From Pseudomonadota bacterium (lineage in GTDB: Bacteria > Pseudomonadota > Gammaproteobacteria > Xanthomonadales > Xanthomonadaceae): a DNA stretch of 9,169 nucleotides. A program made the position numbers and the translations under genes. The number at the start of each line of letters is the position of its first letter. The stretch's first letter is position 1. Positions 1 through 7,111 of the stretch are shown here, one piece after another. Where the stretch lies: assembly GCA_025355485.1 (NCBI GenBank), contig JANXZP010000077.1, forward strand, positions 1-9,169. Direction: 5' to 3'. The notes beneath the pieces are model-generated. The model did no database searches, was not told the DNA's origin, and saw only the letters and a program-made list of their open reading frames with translations.

Positions 1-104
1 CGAGCCTGCTCGAGCCGTTCATCATGGTGATCATCGGCACCCTGGTCGGCGGCATGGTCATCGGCATGTACCTGCCCATCTTCAAGCTCGCCGCGACGGT
101 CTGA
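1..104 (+). CDS. pilC: PilC, type IV pilus inner-membrane platform protein, C-terminal end (partial)
   Basis: Only the last 33 codons are present, read in the frame that begins at base 3 and ends in TGA at 102-104. The visible peptide starts SLLEPFIMVIIG and ends MYLPIFKLAATV. It is a hydrophobic, glycine-rich last membrane segment followed by the MYLPIFKL ending typical of PilC/GspF platform proteins. In the family, PilC sits in the inner membrane, contacts the PilB and PilT ATPases and helps feed pilin into the growing fibre. The next gene, pilD, starts 21 bp downstream on the same strand, the usual pilB-pilC-pilD order. The short match and the pilD neighbour together make the call firm; the rest of the gene lies outside the window. 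Confidence 0.9.
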   Translation, partial: SLLEPFIMVIIGTLVGGMVIGMYLPIFKLAATV

Positions 105-125
105 TCACTTGGGCCTGAGCCGGAC

Positions 126-998
126 GTGTTGATCGAGATGCTGCAGCAGCCGGCCATTGCGGTCGGCTGCGCATTCCTGTTCGGGCTGCTGATCGGCAGC
201 TTCCTCAACGTGGTGATCCTGCGCCTGCCGGCCCGGCTGGAATGGCAGTGGCGCAGCGAGAGTCGCGAGCTGCTGGAATTGCCCGAAACAGACGACGCCG
301 CGGCCATGCCCGCCGGGCTCGTGGTCGAACGCTCGTGTTGCCCGCAATGCGGACACCAACTCGCGGCATGGGACAACATTCCTCTGATCAGTTTCCTGGT
401 CCTGCGCGGACGCTGTCGTTACTGCCGCGCCCCGATCTCCTGGCAATACCCGGCAGTCGAATTGCTTACCGGAATCGCGTTCGCGGTGTGCGCCTGGCAT
501 TTCGGGCCTGGCTTGCAGGCCTTGATGGCTCTGGTATTCAGCGCTTTCCTGATTGCATTGTCCGGCATCGACCTGCGCACGACCTTGCTGCCCGACCAAC
601 TGACCTATCCGCTGCTGTGGCTGGGATTGCTGCTCAGCACAGTCACCGTGTTCGTCGATCCGGTGCCGGCGCTGATCGGCGCGGCGGTCGGTTATCTCAG
701 CCTGTGGTCGGTGTACTGGGGATTCAAATTGCTGACCGGCAAGGAAGGCATGGGGCACGGCGACTTCAAGCTGCTCGCCGCACTCGGTGCGTGGTGCGGA
801 ATCAAGGGCGTACTGCCGATCGTGCTGATCTCGGCGTTGCTCGGCGCGATCATCGGCAGCGCGTGGCTACTGCTGCGCGGACGCGGCCGCGCGACCCCGA
901 TTCCGTTCGGCCCGTTTCTCGCGCTTGCTGGATGGGTGCAGCTGCTGTGGGGGTCGTGGCTGATCGACGCTTACCTGCGCTTCGCGCACATGGCCTGA
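126..998 (+). CDS. pilD: PilD, prepilin leader peptidase / N-methyltransferase
   Basis: A 290-residue integral membrane aspartyl protease (peptidase family A24). It cleaves the short leader of type IV prepilins and type II secretion pseudopilins and methylates the new N-terminus. The N-terminal cytoplasmic domain carries the zinc-type cysteine pairs C72-x2-C75 and C97-x2-C100. The catalytic aspartates are D149 (in SGIDLRTTLLPDQLT) and D213 (in GMGHGDFKLL), with several hydrophobic segments between and after them. These positions coincide with those of P. aeruginosa PilD, which supports the GTG start at 126 even though no good Shine-Dalgarno sequence is visible; an in-frame ATG at 138 is the alternative. 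It lies 21 bp after pilC, and coaE follows after 3 bp, so the three are probably one transcript. Confidence 0.96.
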   Translation: MLIEMLQQPAIAVGCAFLFGLLIGSFLNVVILRLPARLEWQWRSESRELLELPETDDAAAMPAGLVVERSCCPQCGHQLAAWDNIPLISFLVLRGRCRYCRAPISWQYPAVELLTGIAFAVCAWHFGPGLQALMALVFSAFLIALSGIDLRTTLLPDQLTYPLLWLGLLLSTVTVFVDPVPALIGAAVGYLSLWSVYWGFKLLTGKEGMGHGDFKLLAALGAWCGIKGVLPIVLISALLGAIIGSAWLLLRGRGRATPIPFGPFLALAGWVQLLWGSWLIDAYLRFAHMA

Positions 999-1001
999 GC
1001 C

Positions 1002-1619
1002 GTGGCCAGTTTCGTCGTCGCGATCACTGGCGGAATCGCCTCGGGCAAGTCCGAGATCGGACGTCGTTTCGGGCAACTCGGCATTGCGGTAGCCGATGCC
1101 GACGTGTATGCACGCACCCTGGTCGAACCGGGCAAGCCCGCGCTTGAGGCGATCGTCGCGCATTTCGGCAGAGGTATGCTGCATGCAGACGGACAGCTCG
1201 ATCGTGGCGCGTTGCGACGGATCGTGTTTGATGATGAACGCGCACGCCACGATCTCGAAACGATCCTGCATCCGCGCATCCGTCTCGCACTACACGATGC
1301 TTGCGCGGCGGCGACCAGCGCTTACGCAATGGCTGCAATCCCGTTGCTTGCCGAAGGCGGCGGCAGGACGGCATATCCATGGCTCGCCCGCATCCTGGTG
1401 GTGGACGTACCACGCGATGTGCAGTTGCTACGCCTGTTCCAGCGCGACGGCAGTTCGCGCGAGCAGGCCGAACGCATCCTCGCCGCGCAGGCATCGCAGG
1501 AAGCGCGACTTGCCATCGCGGACGATGTGATCGACAACGGCGGCGCTATCGGCGCGCTCGCGCCGCAGATCCAAGCACTGCATGCATCGTATTTGCGACT
1601 CGCTGCGCAGATGTCCTGA
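1002..1619 (+). CDS. coaE: CoaE, dephospho-CoA kinase
   Basis: A 205-residue cytoplasmic P-loop kinase that phosphorylates the 3'-hydroxyl of the ribose of dephospho-CoA using ATP, the last step of coenzyme A synthesis. The Walker A loop is GGIASGKS (G10, G15, K16, S17). Other family marks are DADVYAR (32-38), HPRIR (90-94), the PLLAEGG segment near 114-120 (more often PLLFE in relatives) and a helical lid region with RDGSSREQAERIL near 148-160. Length is normal for the family. The start is a GTG only 3 bp after the pilD stop, with no clear ribosome binding site, which points to translational coupling to pilD. The pilD-coaE pairing is common in gammaproteobacteria. The gene ends 65 bp before the convergent end of the mutT-like gene. 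Confidence 0.95.
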   Translation: MASFVVAITGGIASGKSEIGRRFGQLGIAVADADVYARTLVEPGKPALEAIVAHFGRGMLHADGQLDRGALRRIVFDDERARHDLETILHPRIRLALHDACAAATSAYAMAAIPLLAEGGGRTAYPWLARILVVDVPRDVQLLRLFQRDGSSREQAERILAAQASQEARLAIADDVIDNGGAIGALAPQIQALHASYLRLAAQMS

Positions 1620-1684
1620 ATCAGGGCCGCTGCGTCGTACAGGACGCGTTGATACGATCGTTCGCGCAATCGATTGGCGAGTTG

Positions 1685-2635
1685 TCATTCCGGCCACAGT
1701 CCGCGGATCGCAGCGATGCCCTGCGCTCCGTGCGCACGCGCATTCGCGATGTCGGCGACGTCCATTCCGCCGAGCGCGTAGATCGGCAAAGAGACCGTTT
1801 CGCGCAGACGTGCAAAACCATTCCAGCCCAGTGGCGAACGATCGGGGTGGCTAGTCGTTGCCGCGACCGGGCCAAGCACAACGAAATCCAGGCCCAGTGT
1901 TTCGGCGTGGCCCAGTTCGGCGTCGTCATGGCAGGACGCTGCAACGGCGAGCTTCGTGGGCAGCGGTCGTTCGCGCAGCTCCATCAACTGCGTAGCGCGC
2001 AAATGCACGCCGACGCCGAGCGCGAGTGCAAGTTCGATGTGTGAATTGATCAGCAACTCCGCGTCGGCTGCACGGCATCGCTTCAACACTGCTTCGGCCA
2101 GCGGACGCAGTGCAACGGAGTCCAGCGCATGGCTGCGCAGTTGCACCCTGCGCACGCCTGCTTTAAGCGCGCGATCAAGCCTGGCGAGGAATATCTGATG
2201 CTGCAACGGATCGGGTTCTGGAGTGATCAGGTAACGGTCAGGCTGGCGCAGCACCGCGACCACCGGACGATCCGCCGGCGGCATCGGATATGAGGCCAGT
2301 TTGTCCGGCGGCGCCCAGGCCAGCGCCTGGCGTTCGCGGCCAACAGCGCTGCCGGTCCACGCACCGATACTACGCACGTCGAGCACGATGCGTTTGTCGC
2401 GATAGGCCTGCGGCACCGCGATCAGCGGCGTGCAGTCCTTGATGGAGATGCCGAGTTCCTCGTGCAGTTCGCGCGCCAGCGCCTGCTCGGGTGTTTCGCC
2501 GGGATCGACCTTGCCGCCAGGAAATTCCCACATGCCGGCCAGATCGCGCCCGGCGGTGCGACGCGCCAGCAGGATGCGTCCGCGCGCATCCTGGATCACG
2601 CCTGCGACCACATACACTGGCGCAGGTTTCTTCAT
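1685..2635 (-). CDS. mutT: MutT-like Nudix hydrolase fused to a degenerate ThiE-like domain
   Basis: A 316-residue two-domain protein. Residues about 1-135 are a Nudix hydrolase of MutT type, with a complete Nudix box from G41 to I63 (E47, R55-E56, E59-E60, G62). MutT removes pyrophosphate from oxidised nucleotides such as 8-oxo-dGTP and so lowers mutation. Residues about 145-316 resemble the thiamine phosphate synthase/TenI barrel: VQLR at 164-167, GVHL at 209-212, SCHD at 234-237, GPV..T.SHP at 255-263 and GGM at 289-291. Residues expected to hold magnesium in true ThiE are replaced (S198 and Q216), so thiamine phosphate synthesis is doubtful. Such fusions are known in Pseudomonas and Xanthomonas relatives. 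The ATG at 2635 is 24 bp downstream of the secA stop, so it is probably cotranscribed with secA. The symbol rests on the Nudix domain and on position. Confidence 0.88.
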   Translation of the reverse strand: MKKPAPVYVVAGVIQDARGRILLARRTAGRDLAGMWEFPGGKVDPGETPEQALARELHEELGISIKDCTPLIAVPQAYRDKRIVLDVRSIGAWTGSAVGRERQALAWAPPDKLASYPMPPADRPVVAVLRQPDRYLITPEPDPLQHQIFLARLDRALKAGVRRVQLRSHALDSVALRPLAEAVLKRCRAADAELLINSHIELALALGVGVHLRATQLMELRERPLPTKLAVAASCHDDAELGHAETLGLDFVVLGPVAATTSHPDRSPLGWNGFARLRETVSLPIYALGGMDVADIANARAHGAQGIAAIRGLWPE

Positions 2636-2659
2636 GCCAACCGAATCACTCTGCGGTGT

Positions 2660-5401
2660 TTACACGAGCTGCCCATGACATTGCTTGTACTTCTTCCCGG
2701 AGCCGCAGGGGCACGGATCGTTGCGGCCGATCTTCGGCCCCTCGCGCAGCATCGGTTGCGGCGCTGCCATCGGAACGTCCGAGCCGGCGGTTTCGTCGTC
2801 GGCCGACACTGGCGCCTGCAGGACGGGATGGTCTGGATGCTGGAACTGCATCTGCCTGGCCTGCTCTTCGGCGAGACGGCGCTCCTCGGCTTCGAGACGC
2901 GCGACCTCGTCGTCGCTTCGCACGCGCACGCGCGCGAGGATCGTCGCGACTTCGCGCTTGAACTTCTCGAGCATCTCCGAGAACAACTCGAACGATTCGC
3001 GCTTGAACTCCTGCTTGGGCTGCTTCTGCGCGAATCCGCGCAGGTGGATGCCCTGCCGCAGGTAATCCATTCGCGCCAGATGCTCCTTCCAGTTCTGGTC
3101 CAGCACGTTGAGCATCACGTGCTTCTCGAGTGCGCGCATCGTCTCCGACCCGACATCGAGTTCCTTGTCGGTGAAGTGTTTCGCGGCGAGTTGCTGCGCG
3201 TGGTGTGCGATCGCGGTCGAGTCGATGTCCTCGGCGCTGTGGGCATAGCCCTGGAGATCGGCGGAGATGCCGTACTCGTCGGCAAGAACGCGCTCGAGCC
3301 CGGCCAGATCCCATTGTTCGTCCACCGAGTTTTCGGGTACGTGCCGGCGGACGAGTTCGGCGAACACGTCGTCGCGGATCGCTTCCACCGTGTCCTGCAT
3401 CGTCTCCGCTTCAAGCAATTCGTCGCGCTGCTGGTAGATGACCTTGCGCTGGTCGTTGTTGACGTCGTCAAATTCGAGCAGCTGCTTGCGGATGTCGAAG
3501 TTGTGCGACTCGACCTTGCGTTGCGCCTTTTCGATCTGCTTGCTAACCATCGCCGATTCGATGACGTCGTCTTCCTTCATGCGCATCATTTTCATCGCGC
3601 GCTGGATGAAATCGGAAGCGAAGATCCGCATCAGGTTGTCTTCGAACGACAGGAAGAAGCGGCTCGAACCCGGATCGCCCTGGCGACCGGAACGACCGCG
3701 CAACTGGTTGTCGATGCGGCGCGACTCGTGGCGTTCGGTGCCGACGATATGCAGGCCGCCGGATTGCTTGACCGCGTCGTGGCGCAGTTGCCATTGTTCG
3801 CGCAGGTGCGCACGATCGGCATCGGTCGCACTCTCGTCGAGCGCCTGCAGTTCGACGTCGAGGTTGCCGCCGAGCACGATGTCGGTGCCGCGGCCGGCCA
3901 TGTTGGTGGCGATCGTCACCGCCTTGGGCTTGCCGGCCTGCGCGACGATGATCGCTTCGCGCTCGTGCTGCTTGGCGTTGAGCACTTCGTGCGGCACGTG
4001 CTCGGCGCGCAGGCGTTGCGACAGCATCTCGGAAGTTTCGATCGAGGTGGTGCCGACCAGCACCGGCTGGCCCTTCTCGTAGCATTCCTTGATGTCCTGC
4101 ACGACCGCGTCGTACTTGGCCTTGGGGCCGTAGAACATCAGGTCCGGATTGTCCTTGCGCACCATCGGGCGGTGGGTCGGGATCACCACGACTTCGAGTC
4201 CGTAGATGTCTTGGAACTCGTAGGCCTCGGTGTCGGCGGTGCCGGTCATGCCCGCGAGTTTGGCGTACATGCGGAAGTAATTCTGGAAGGTGATGGATGC
4301 GAGCGTCTGGTTCTCGCGCTGCACCGGCACGCCTTCCTTGGCCTCGACCGCCTGATGCAGGCCGTCGGACCAGCGTCGTCCGGCCAGCGTGCGGCCTGTG
4401 AATTCGTCGACGATGATGACCTCGCCGTCGCGCACGATGTAATCCACGTCGCGCTGGTAGATCGCATGCGCGCGCAACGCGGCATTGAGGTGGTGCACTA
4501 CCGCCAGGTTCGAGGCATCGTACAGGCTGTCGTCGGCCGTGAGGATGCCGGCCTCGCGAAGCAGCTCTTCGGCGTGCGACATGCCGACCTCGGACAGGTG
4601 CGCCTGCTTCTGTTTTTCGTCGACCCAGTAATCGCCCTCGGCTTCTTCGGCGCTTTGCCGGCTCAGCTTGGGAACGATGCGGTTGACCTTGACGTACAGT
4701 TCGGGCGATTCGTCGGCCGGGCCGGAGATGATCAGCGGCGTGCGCGCCTCGTCGATCAGGATCGAGTCCACCTCGTCCACGATCGCGAAATTCAGTCCGC
4801 GCTGGAACTTGCTGTCCTTGTCCAGCGCCATGTTGTCGCGCAGGTAGTCGAAACCGTATTCGTTGTTGGTGCCGTAGGTGATATCGCTACCGTAGGCGGC
4901 CTTCTTGTCGCCGTGCGGCATGTTCGGGTAGACCACGCCGACGCTCATGCCGAGCCAGTTGTACAGGCGCCCCATCCACGCCGAGTCGCGTTTGGCCAGG
5001 TAGTCGTTCACCGTGACCACGTGCACGCCCTTGCCGGACAGGGCATTGAGGTACACCGCGAGGGTGCCGACCAGGGTCTTGCCTTCGCCGGTGCGCATCT
5101 CGGCGATCTTGCCCAGATGCAGAACCATGCCGCCGATCATCTGCACGTCGTAATGCCGCAGGCCGAGCACGCGCACCGAGGCTTCGCGCACCACCGCGAA
5201 TGCTTCGGGCAATAGCTGGTCCAGGGTTTCTCCGGCCGCCACCCGCTGGCGGAAGGCTTCGGTTTTGCCCTTGAGCTCGTCATCGGAGAGCTTTTGCAAC
5301 CCCGGTTCCAGCGCGTTGATCTTGCCGACGTTCTTCTGCAGTTGTTTCAGCAGACGCTCATTGCGGCTGCCGAACATGCGGGTAAGGAGACTGTTGAGCA
5401 T
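2660..5401 (-). CDS. secA: SecA, preprotein translocase motor ATPase
   Basis: A full-length 913-residue SecA, the ATPase that drives unfolded preproteins through SecYEG. Walker A is MRTGEGKT (102-109), and the DEVD Walker B/DEAD-type motif is at 209-212. The second nucleotide-binding domain shows TNMAGRGTD at 499-507 and TERHESRRIDNQLRGR at 555-570. The preprotein-binding region lies between the two, and the helical scaffold and wing domains follow. The C-terminal SEC-C zinc tail is intact (C897, C899, C908, H909 in RNDPCPCGSGKKYKQCHG), the site for SecB and ribosome contact. The ATG at 5401 gives MLNSLLTRMFGSRNERLL, aligning with the start of E. coli SecA; the ribosome binding site is weak. 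The mutT-like gene follows after 24 bp. No secM precedes it. Confidence 0.98.
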   Translation of the reverse strand: MLNSLLTRMFGSRNERLLKQLQKNVGKINALEPGLQKLSDDELKGKTEAFRQRVAAGETLDQLLPEAFAVVREASVRVLGLRHYDVQMIGGMVLHLGKIAEMRTGEGKTLVGTLAVYLNALSGKGVHVVTVNDYLAKRDSAWMGRLYNWLGMSVGVVYPNMPHGDKKAAYGSDITYGTNNEYGFDYLRDNMALDKDSKFQRGLNFAIVDEVDSILIDEARTPLIISGPADESPELYVKVNRIVPKLSRQSAEEAEGDYWVDEKQKQAHLSEVGMSHAEELLREAGILTADDSLYDASNLAVVHHLNAALRAHAIYQRDVDYIVRDGEVIIVDEFTGRTLAGRRWSDGLHQAVEAKEGVPVQRENQTLASITFQNYFRMYAKLAGMTGTADTEAYEFQDIYGLEVVVIPTHRPMVRKDNPDLMFYGPKAKYDAVVQDIKECYEKGQPVLVGTTSIETSEMLSQRLRAEHVPHEVLNAKQHEREAIIVAQAGKPKAVTIATNMAGRGTDIVLGGNLDVELQALDESATDADRAHLREQWQLRHDAVKQSGGLHIVGTERHESRRIDNQLRGRSGRQGDPGSSRFFLSFEDNLMRIFASDFIQRAMKMMRMKEDDVIESAMVSKQIEKAQRKVESHNFDIRKQLLEFDDVNNDQRKVIYQQRDELLEAETMQDTVEAIRDDVFAELVRRHVPENSVDEQWDLAGLERVLADEYGISADLQGYAHSAEDIDSTAIAHHAQQLAAKHFTDKELDVGSETMRALEKHVMLNVLDQNWKEHLARMDYLRQGIHLRGFAQKQPKQEFKRESFELFSEMLEKFKREVATILARVRVRSDDEVARLEAEERRLAEEQARQMQFQHPDHPVLQAPVSADDETAGSDVPMAAPQPMLREGPKIGRNDPCPCGSGKKYKQCHGQLV

Positions 5402-5482
5402 GGGAACCCGTGGTGGCTGGTGCGTTGTTGGATGGGAATCAGGGGCCGTGTTTTTGCGCCATCACACGGCGATAAAACGCGG

Positions 5483-5503
5483 CGGGCCGCTCGCGGCGGC
5501 CCG
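5483..5503 (-). promoter_or_regulatory. GC-rich hairpin at the 5' end of the putative secA leader, or weak terminator of the M23 gene
   Basis: CGGGCCGC (5483-5490) and GCGGCCCG (5496-5503) form a perfect 8-bp stem with a 5-base loop. On the - strand the stem is followed by CCGCGTTTTATC, so the T run starts only after a few bases. Two readings are possible: a weak rho-independent terminator about 75 bp after the M23 stop, or, if transcription starts just downstream of the TAGAAT box, a stem at the very 5' end of the secA mRNA. The whole interval 5402-5577 has no credible gene. Confidence 0.45.
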
Positions 5504-5541
5504 GTCGTGCATTCTAACGTGGGGCTGGCCGGATACGTATC
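5504..5541 (-). promoter_or_regulatory. Candidate secA promoter with adjacent 10-bp palindrome
   Basis: On the - strand a -10-like TAGAAT (bases 5516 to 5511) lies about 110 bp upstream of the secA start. The best -35-like hexamer, TTGATA, is about 21 bp away, longer than the usual 16-18, so sigma-70 recognition is uncertain. The perfect palindrome GATACGTATC at 5532-5541 overlaps the -35 zone and could be an operator. This is inference from consensus only. Confidence 0.35.
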
Positions 5542-5577
5542 AACCGGCAGCGTGCAAATCGGGCAGGGGCGCTGCCG

Positions 5578-6495
5578 TCAGCGGCCAATCTGGCTTAGAT
5601 ACGGTTTCGGATTGACCGGCTGGCCGTTGATCCACACCTCGAAATGCAGATGCGAGCCGGTCGAGTGGCCGGTCGAACCGACCTTGGCGATCACTTCGCC
5701 AGCATGCACCAGGTCGCCGACTTTCACCAGCAGCTTCGAGCAGTGTCCGTAGCGGGTGACATAGCCATTGCCGTGGTCGATATCGACCACGTTGCCGTAA
5801 CCGCCGTTGTCGAAATCCGAGCGGATGACCATGCCGTCGGCGGCGGCGTGGATAGGATCGCCAGTCTGGCCGTTGAGATCCAGGCCCTTGTGGAACTCGT
5901 GGCCGCCATTGATCGGATCGATGCGGTTACCGAACGGCGCGGAAACATAGGTGTTCGCCAGCGGCATCGACGTCGGCGTCTGGCTGCGATCGAGATCCTG
6001 GTTGAGCAGCAGCGATTCGAGCACCTGTAGTTGGTCGCCGGAATGGCTCAGGGTCTTGCCGAGGCTGGCCAGTTGCTGCGATAGCTCGGCAGCGCTGATC
6101 GGCGTGGTCGGTTCGCCGCCGCCGCCGGTGCCTGGTTGTACAGTGAAGTTGAACTCGCCATCGGTGATCTTGCCCATGCGAACCAGACGTTCACCAAGCG
6201 CGTTGAGGCGATTGGTCTGCACCTGCAATTCGCTGACCCGTGCCGCGAGCGCATTGACTTCGCGTTGCGAAGCCGCACGAATCTCGGACTTCTGCAATTG
6301 CAAGCGGGAATTCTCCGCGCGCAGGTCGCGTTCCTCGATCGACTGCACTCCGCTGCAGGTGAAGAATCCGATCGCGAAACCGAGCATGATGAGAACCGCC
6401 AGAACCCCGGCGACGCCTAGTAGCAATTTGCGGTCGTCGTGAACGCAAAATCGCTTCGGCGATTTCAGGAATTTCGCTACGATAATGAGATTCAT
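5578..6495 (-). CDS. M23 family metallopeptidase, membrane-anchored, with coiled coil (probable peptidoglycan endopeptidase)
   Basis: With the ATG at 6495 the protein has 305 residues. A short basic N-terminus (KFLKSPKRF) precedes one membrane segment at about 24-46, so the bulk is probably periplasmic. Residues about 50-105 look like a coiled coil (SIEERDLRAENSRLQLQ onward). A glycine-rich linker follows near 121-128, then a C-terminal LytM/M23 domain from about 180 to 305. The zinc ligands are intact: H202 and D206 in FHKGLDL, and H284 in GSHLHFEV, with H251 in RYGH also present, so it is likely active. The reading frame stays open to 6699, but that upstream part is antisense to dciA and low in complexity, so I reject it. 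The gene sits just upstream of secA, as in Pseudomonas and Xanthomonas. The natural substrate cannot be told from the sequence. Confidence 0.9.
   Translation of the reverse strand: MNLIIVAKFLKSPKRFCVHDDRKLLLGVAGVLAVLIMLGFAIGFFTCSGVQSIEERDLRAENSRLQLQKSEIRAASQREVNALAARVSELQVQTNRLNALGERLVRMGKITDGEFNFTVQPGTGGGGEPTTPISAAELSQQLASLGKTLSHSGDQLQVLESLLLNQDLDRSQTPTSMPLANTYVSAPFGNRIDPINGGHEFHKGLDLNGQTGDPIHAAADGMVIRSDFDNGGYGNVVDIDHGNGYVTRYGHCSKLLVKVGDLVHAGEVIAKVGSTGHSTGSHLHFEVWINGQPVNPKPYLSQIGR
6481..6486 (+). promoter_or_regulatory. Candidate -10 element for dciA
   Basis: GATAAT matches the TATAAT consensus at five of six bases. It ends 7 bases before the A of the ATG at 6494, so transcription would start at or next to that start codon and give a leaderless or nearly leaderless mRNA. 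No convincing -35 is seen at 16-18 bp. The element lies inside the coding region of the divergent M23 gene. Inference only. Confidence 0.3.
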
Positions 6496-6961
6496 GCCTA
6501 AACCGTCTGACTTGCGTCTGCAGGGCACAGCCAAGGCCTCCTCCGCACCGCGCCCGGCGCTGGAGGCGGCGGGCGAAGCTGGACTTGGCCGACTCATCGA
6601 GCGCGCACAGATGTTGGCGGCACTGGATGAGCGGCTGCGTCGATGCCTGCCGGACTCGTTGCTACCGCACTGCCGTCTGGGCAATGTGGGCGCCGGCAAA
6701 CTGGTCTATCTGGTGGACGCACCGGTCTGGGGTGCCAAGCTTCGGCAACATGCAGACGCCCTGCTGGACGCTGCGACCGCGGCTGGTTTTCAGGCTGGCG
6801 CATTCACCGTCAAAGTCGTGCCACCGCTTCCGTCCGGACCGGACCTGGCAGCACCGAAACCCCTGTCTCAAGCCACCCGCGATGCATTGCGAACGACCGC
6901 CGAATCCGTGGCGGATCCCGAACTTCGGGCCCAGCTCCTGCGGTTGGCCTCCCTGGCCTAA
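6494..6961 (+). CDS. dciA: DciA (DUF721 family), replicative helicase loader/operator
   Basis: A 155-residue DUF721 protein. In bacteria without DnaC or DnaI, DciA interacts with DnaB helicase and helps load it at the origin. The family core is visible as LIERAQMLAALDERLRRCLP (about 30-49), then SLLPHCRLGNVGAGKLVYLVDAPVWGAKLRQHAD, with the conserved pattern of a hydrophobic strand, an aspartate, W near 76 and LR. A KVVPPLP segment follows, and the C-terminus is a short charged helical region. The low-complexity N-terminus is normal. I prefer the ATG at 6494; an in-frame ATG at 6485 would add three residues (MRF), but it overlaps the candidate -10 and the M23 gene more deeply. The gene is divergent from the M23 gene and convergent with lpxC. 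The lpxC-dciA-M23-secA order matches Pseudomonas. Confidence 0.85.
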   Translation: MPKPSDLRLQGTAKASSAPRPALEAAGEAGLGRLIERAQMLAALDERLRRCLPDSLLPHCRLGNVGAGKLVYLVDAPVWGAKLRQHADALLDAATAAGFQAGAFTVKVVPPLPSGPDLAAPKPLSQATRDALRTTAESVADPELRAQLLRLASLA

Positions 6962-6993
6962 CAGCGTAACGATCGTCGAGAACTGATCGTACC

Positions 6994-7014
6994 CGGCGCG
7001 ACGCGTACGCGCCG
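6994..7014. repeat. GC-rich inverted repeat between convergent dciA and lpxC
   Basis: CGGCGCG (6994-7000) and CGCGCCG (7008-7014) form a 7-bp perfect stem around a 7-base loop, with outer CCC/GGG bases nearby. It lies 33 bp after the dciA stop. Neither strand has a T run right after the stem, so it is not a classical intrinsic terminator, though it could help stop transcription or stabilise the 3' end of the dciA mRNA. The rest of 6962-7111 shows no gene. Confidence 0.5.
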
Positions 7015-7039
7015 AACACCGGGAGAACGGATACTACAG

Positions 7040-7063
7040 AAAAAGCGGCCACGAGAAAAGGCC
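7040..7063 (-). terminator. Weak candidate terminator after lpxC
   Basis: On the - strand GGCC, a 9-base loop and GGCC are followed by GCTTTTTC (T run at 7044 to 7040). It lies about 50 bp after the lpxC stop, the right place for a terminator, but the stem is only 4 bp. A second small dyad, TAACG-AAAT-CGTTA at 7084-7097, lies closer to the lpxC stop. Confidence 0.35.
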
Positions 7064-7111
7064 AATCGAATCCGTCACTTATGTAACGAAATCGTTAAAC
7101 CGCAGAAGGGA

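Noticed and set aside
242..1147. A 301-codon open frame on the + strand overlapping pilD and the start of coaE
   Set aside because: Arginine- and alanine-rich shadow in another frame of pilD; no motifs, and it crosses the pilD-coaE junction.
1655..1684. CAATCGATTG palindrome between coaE and mutT as a terminator
   Set aside because: The flanking bases do not extend the stem (G:G and C:C mismatches), there is no loop space and no T run follows.
2462..5215. A 917-codon open frame on the + strand, antisense to nearly all of secA
   Set aside because: It mirrors the secA codon structure. High G/C at third positions keeps the opposite frame open, and the product is rich in V, H, D, R and L with no recognisable domain. 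SecA on the other strand is unambiguous.
6496..6699. 68-residue N-terminal extension of the M23 peptidase
   Set aside because: The extension is antisense to dciA, is low-complexity (R, S, P, A rich) and would put the membrane anchor deep inside the protein. The ATG at 6495 gives a normal length and topology.
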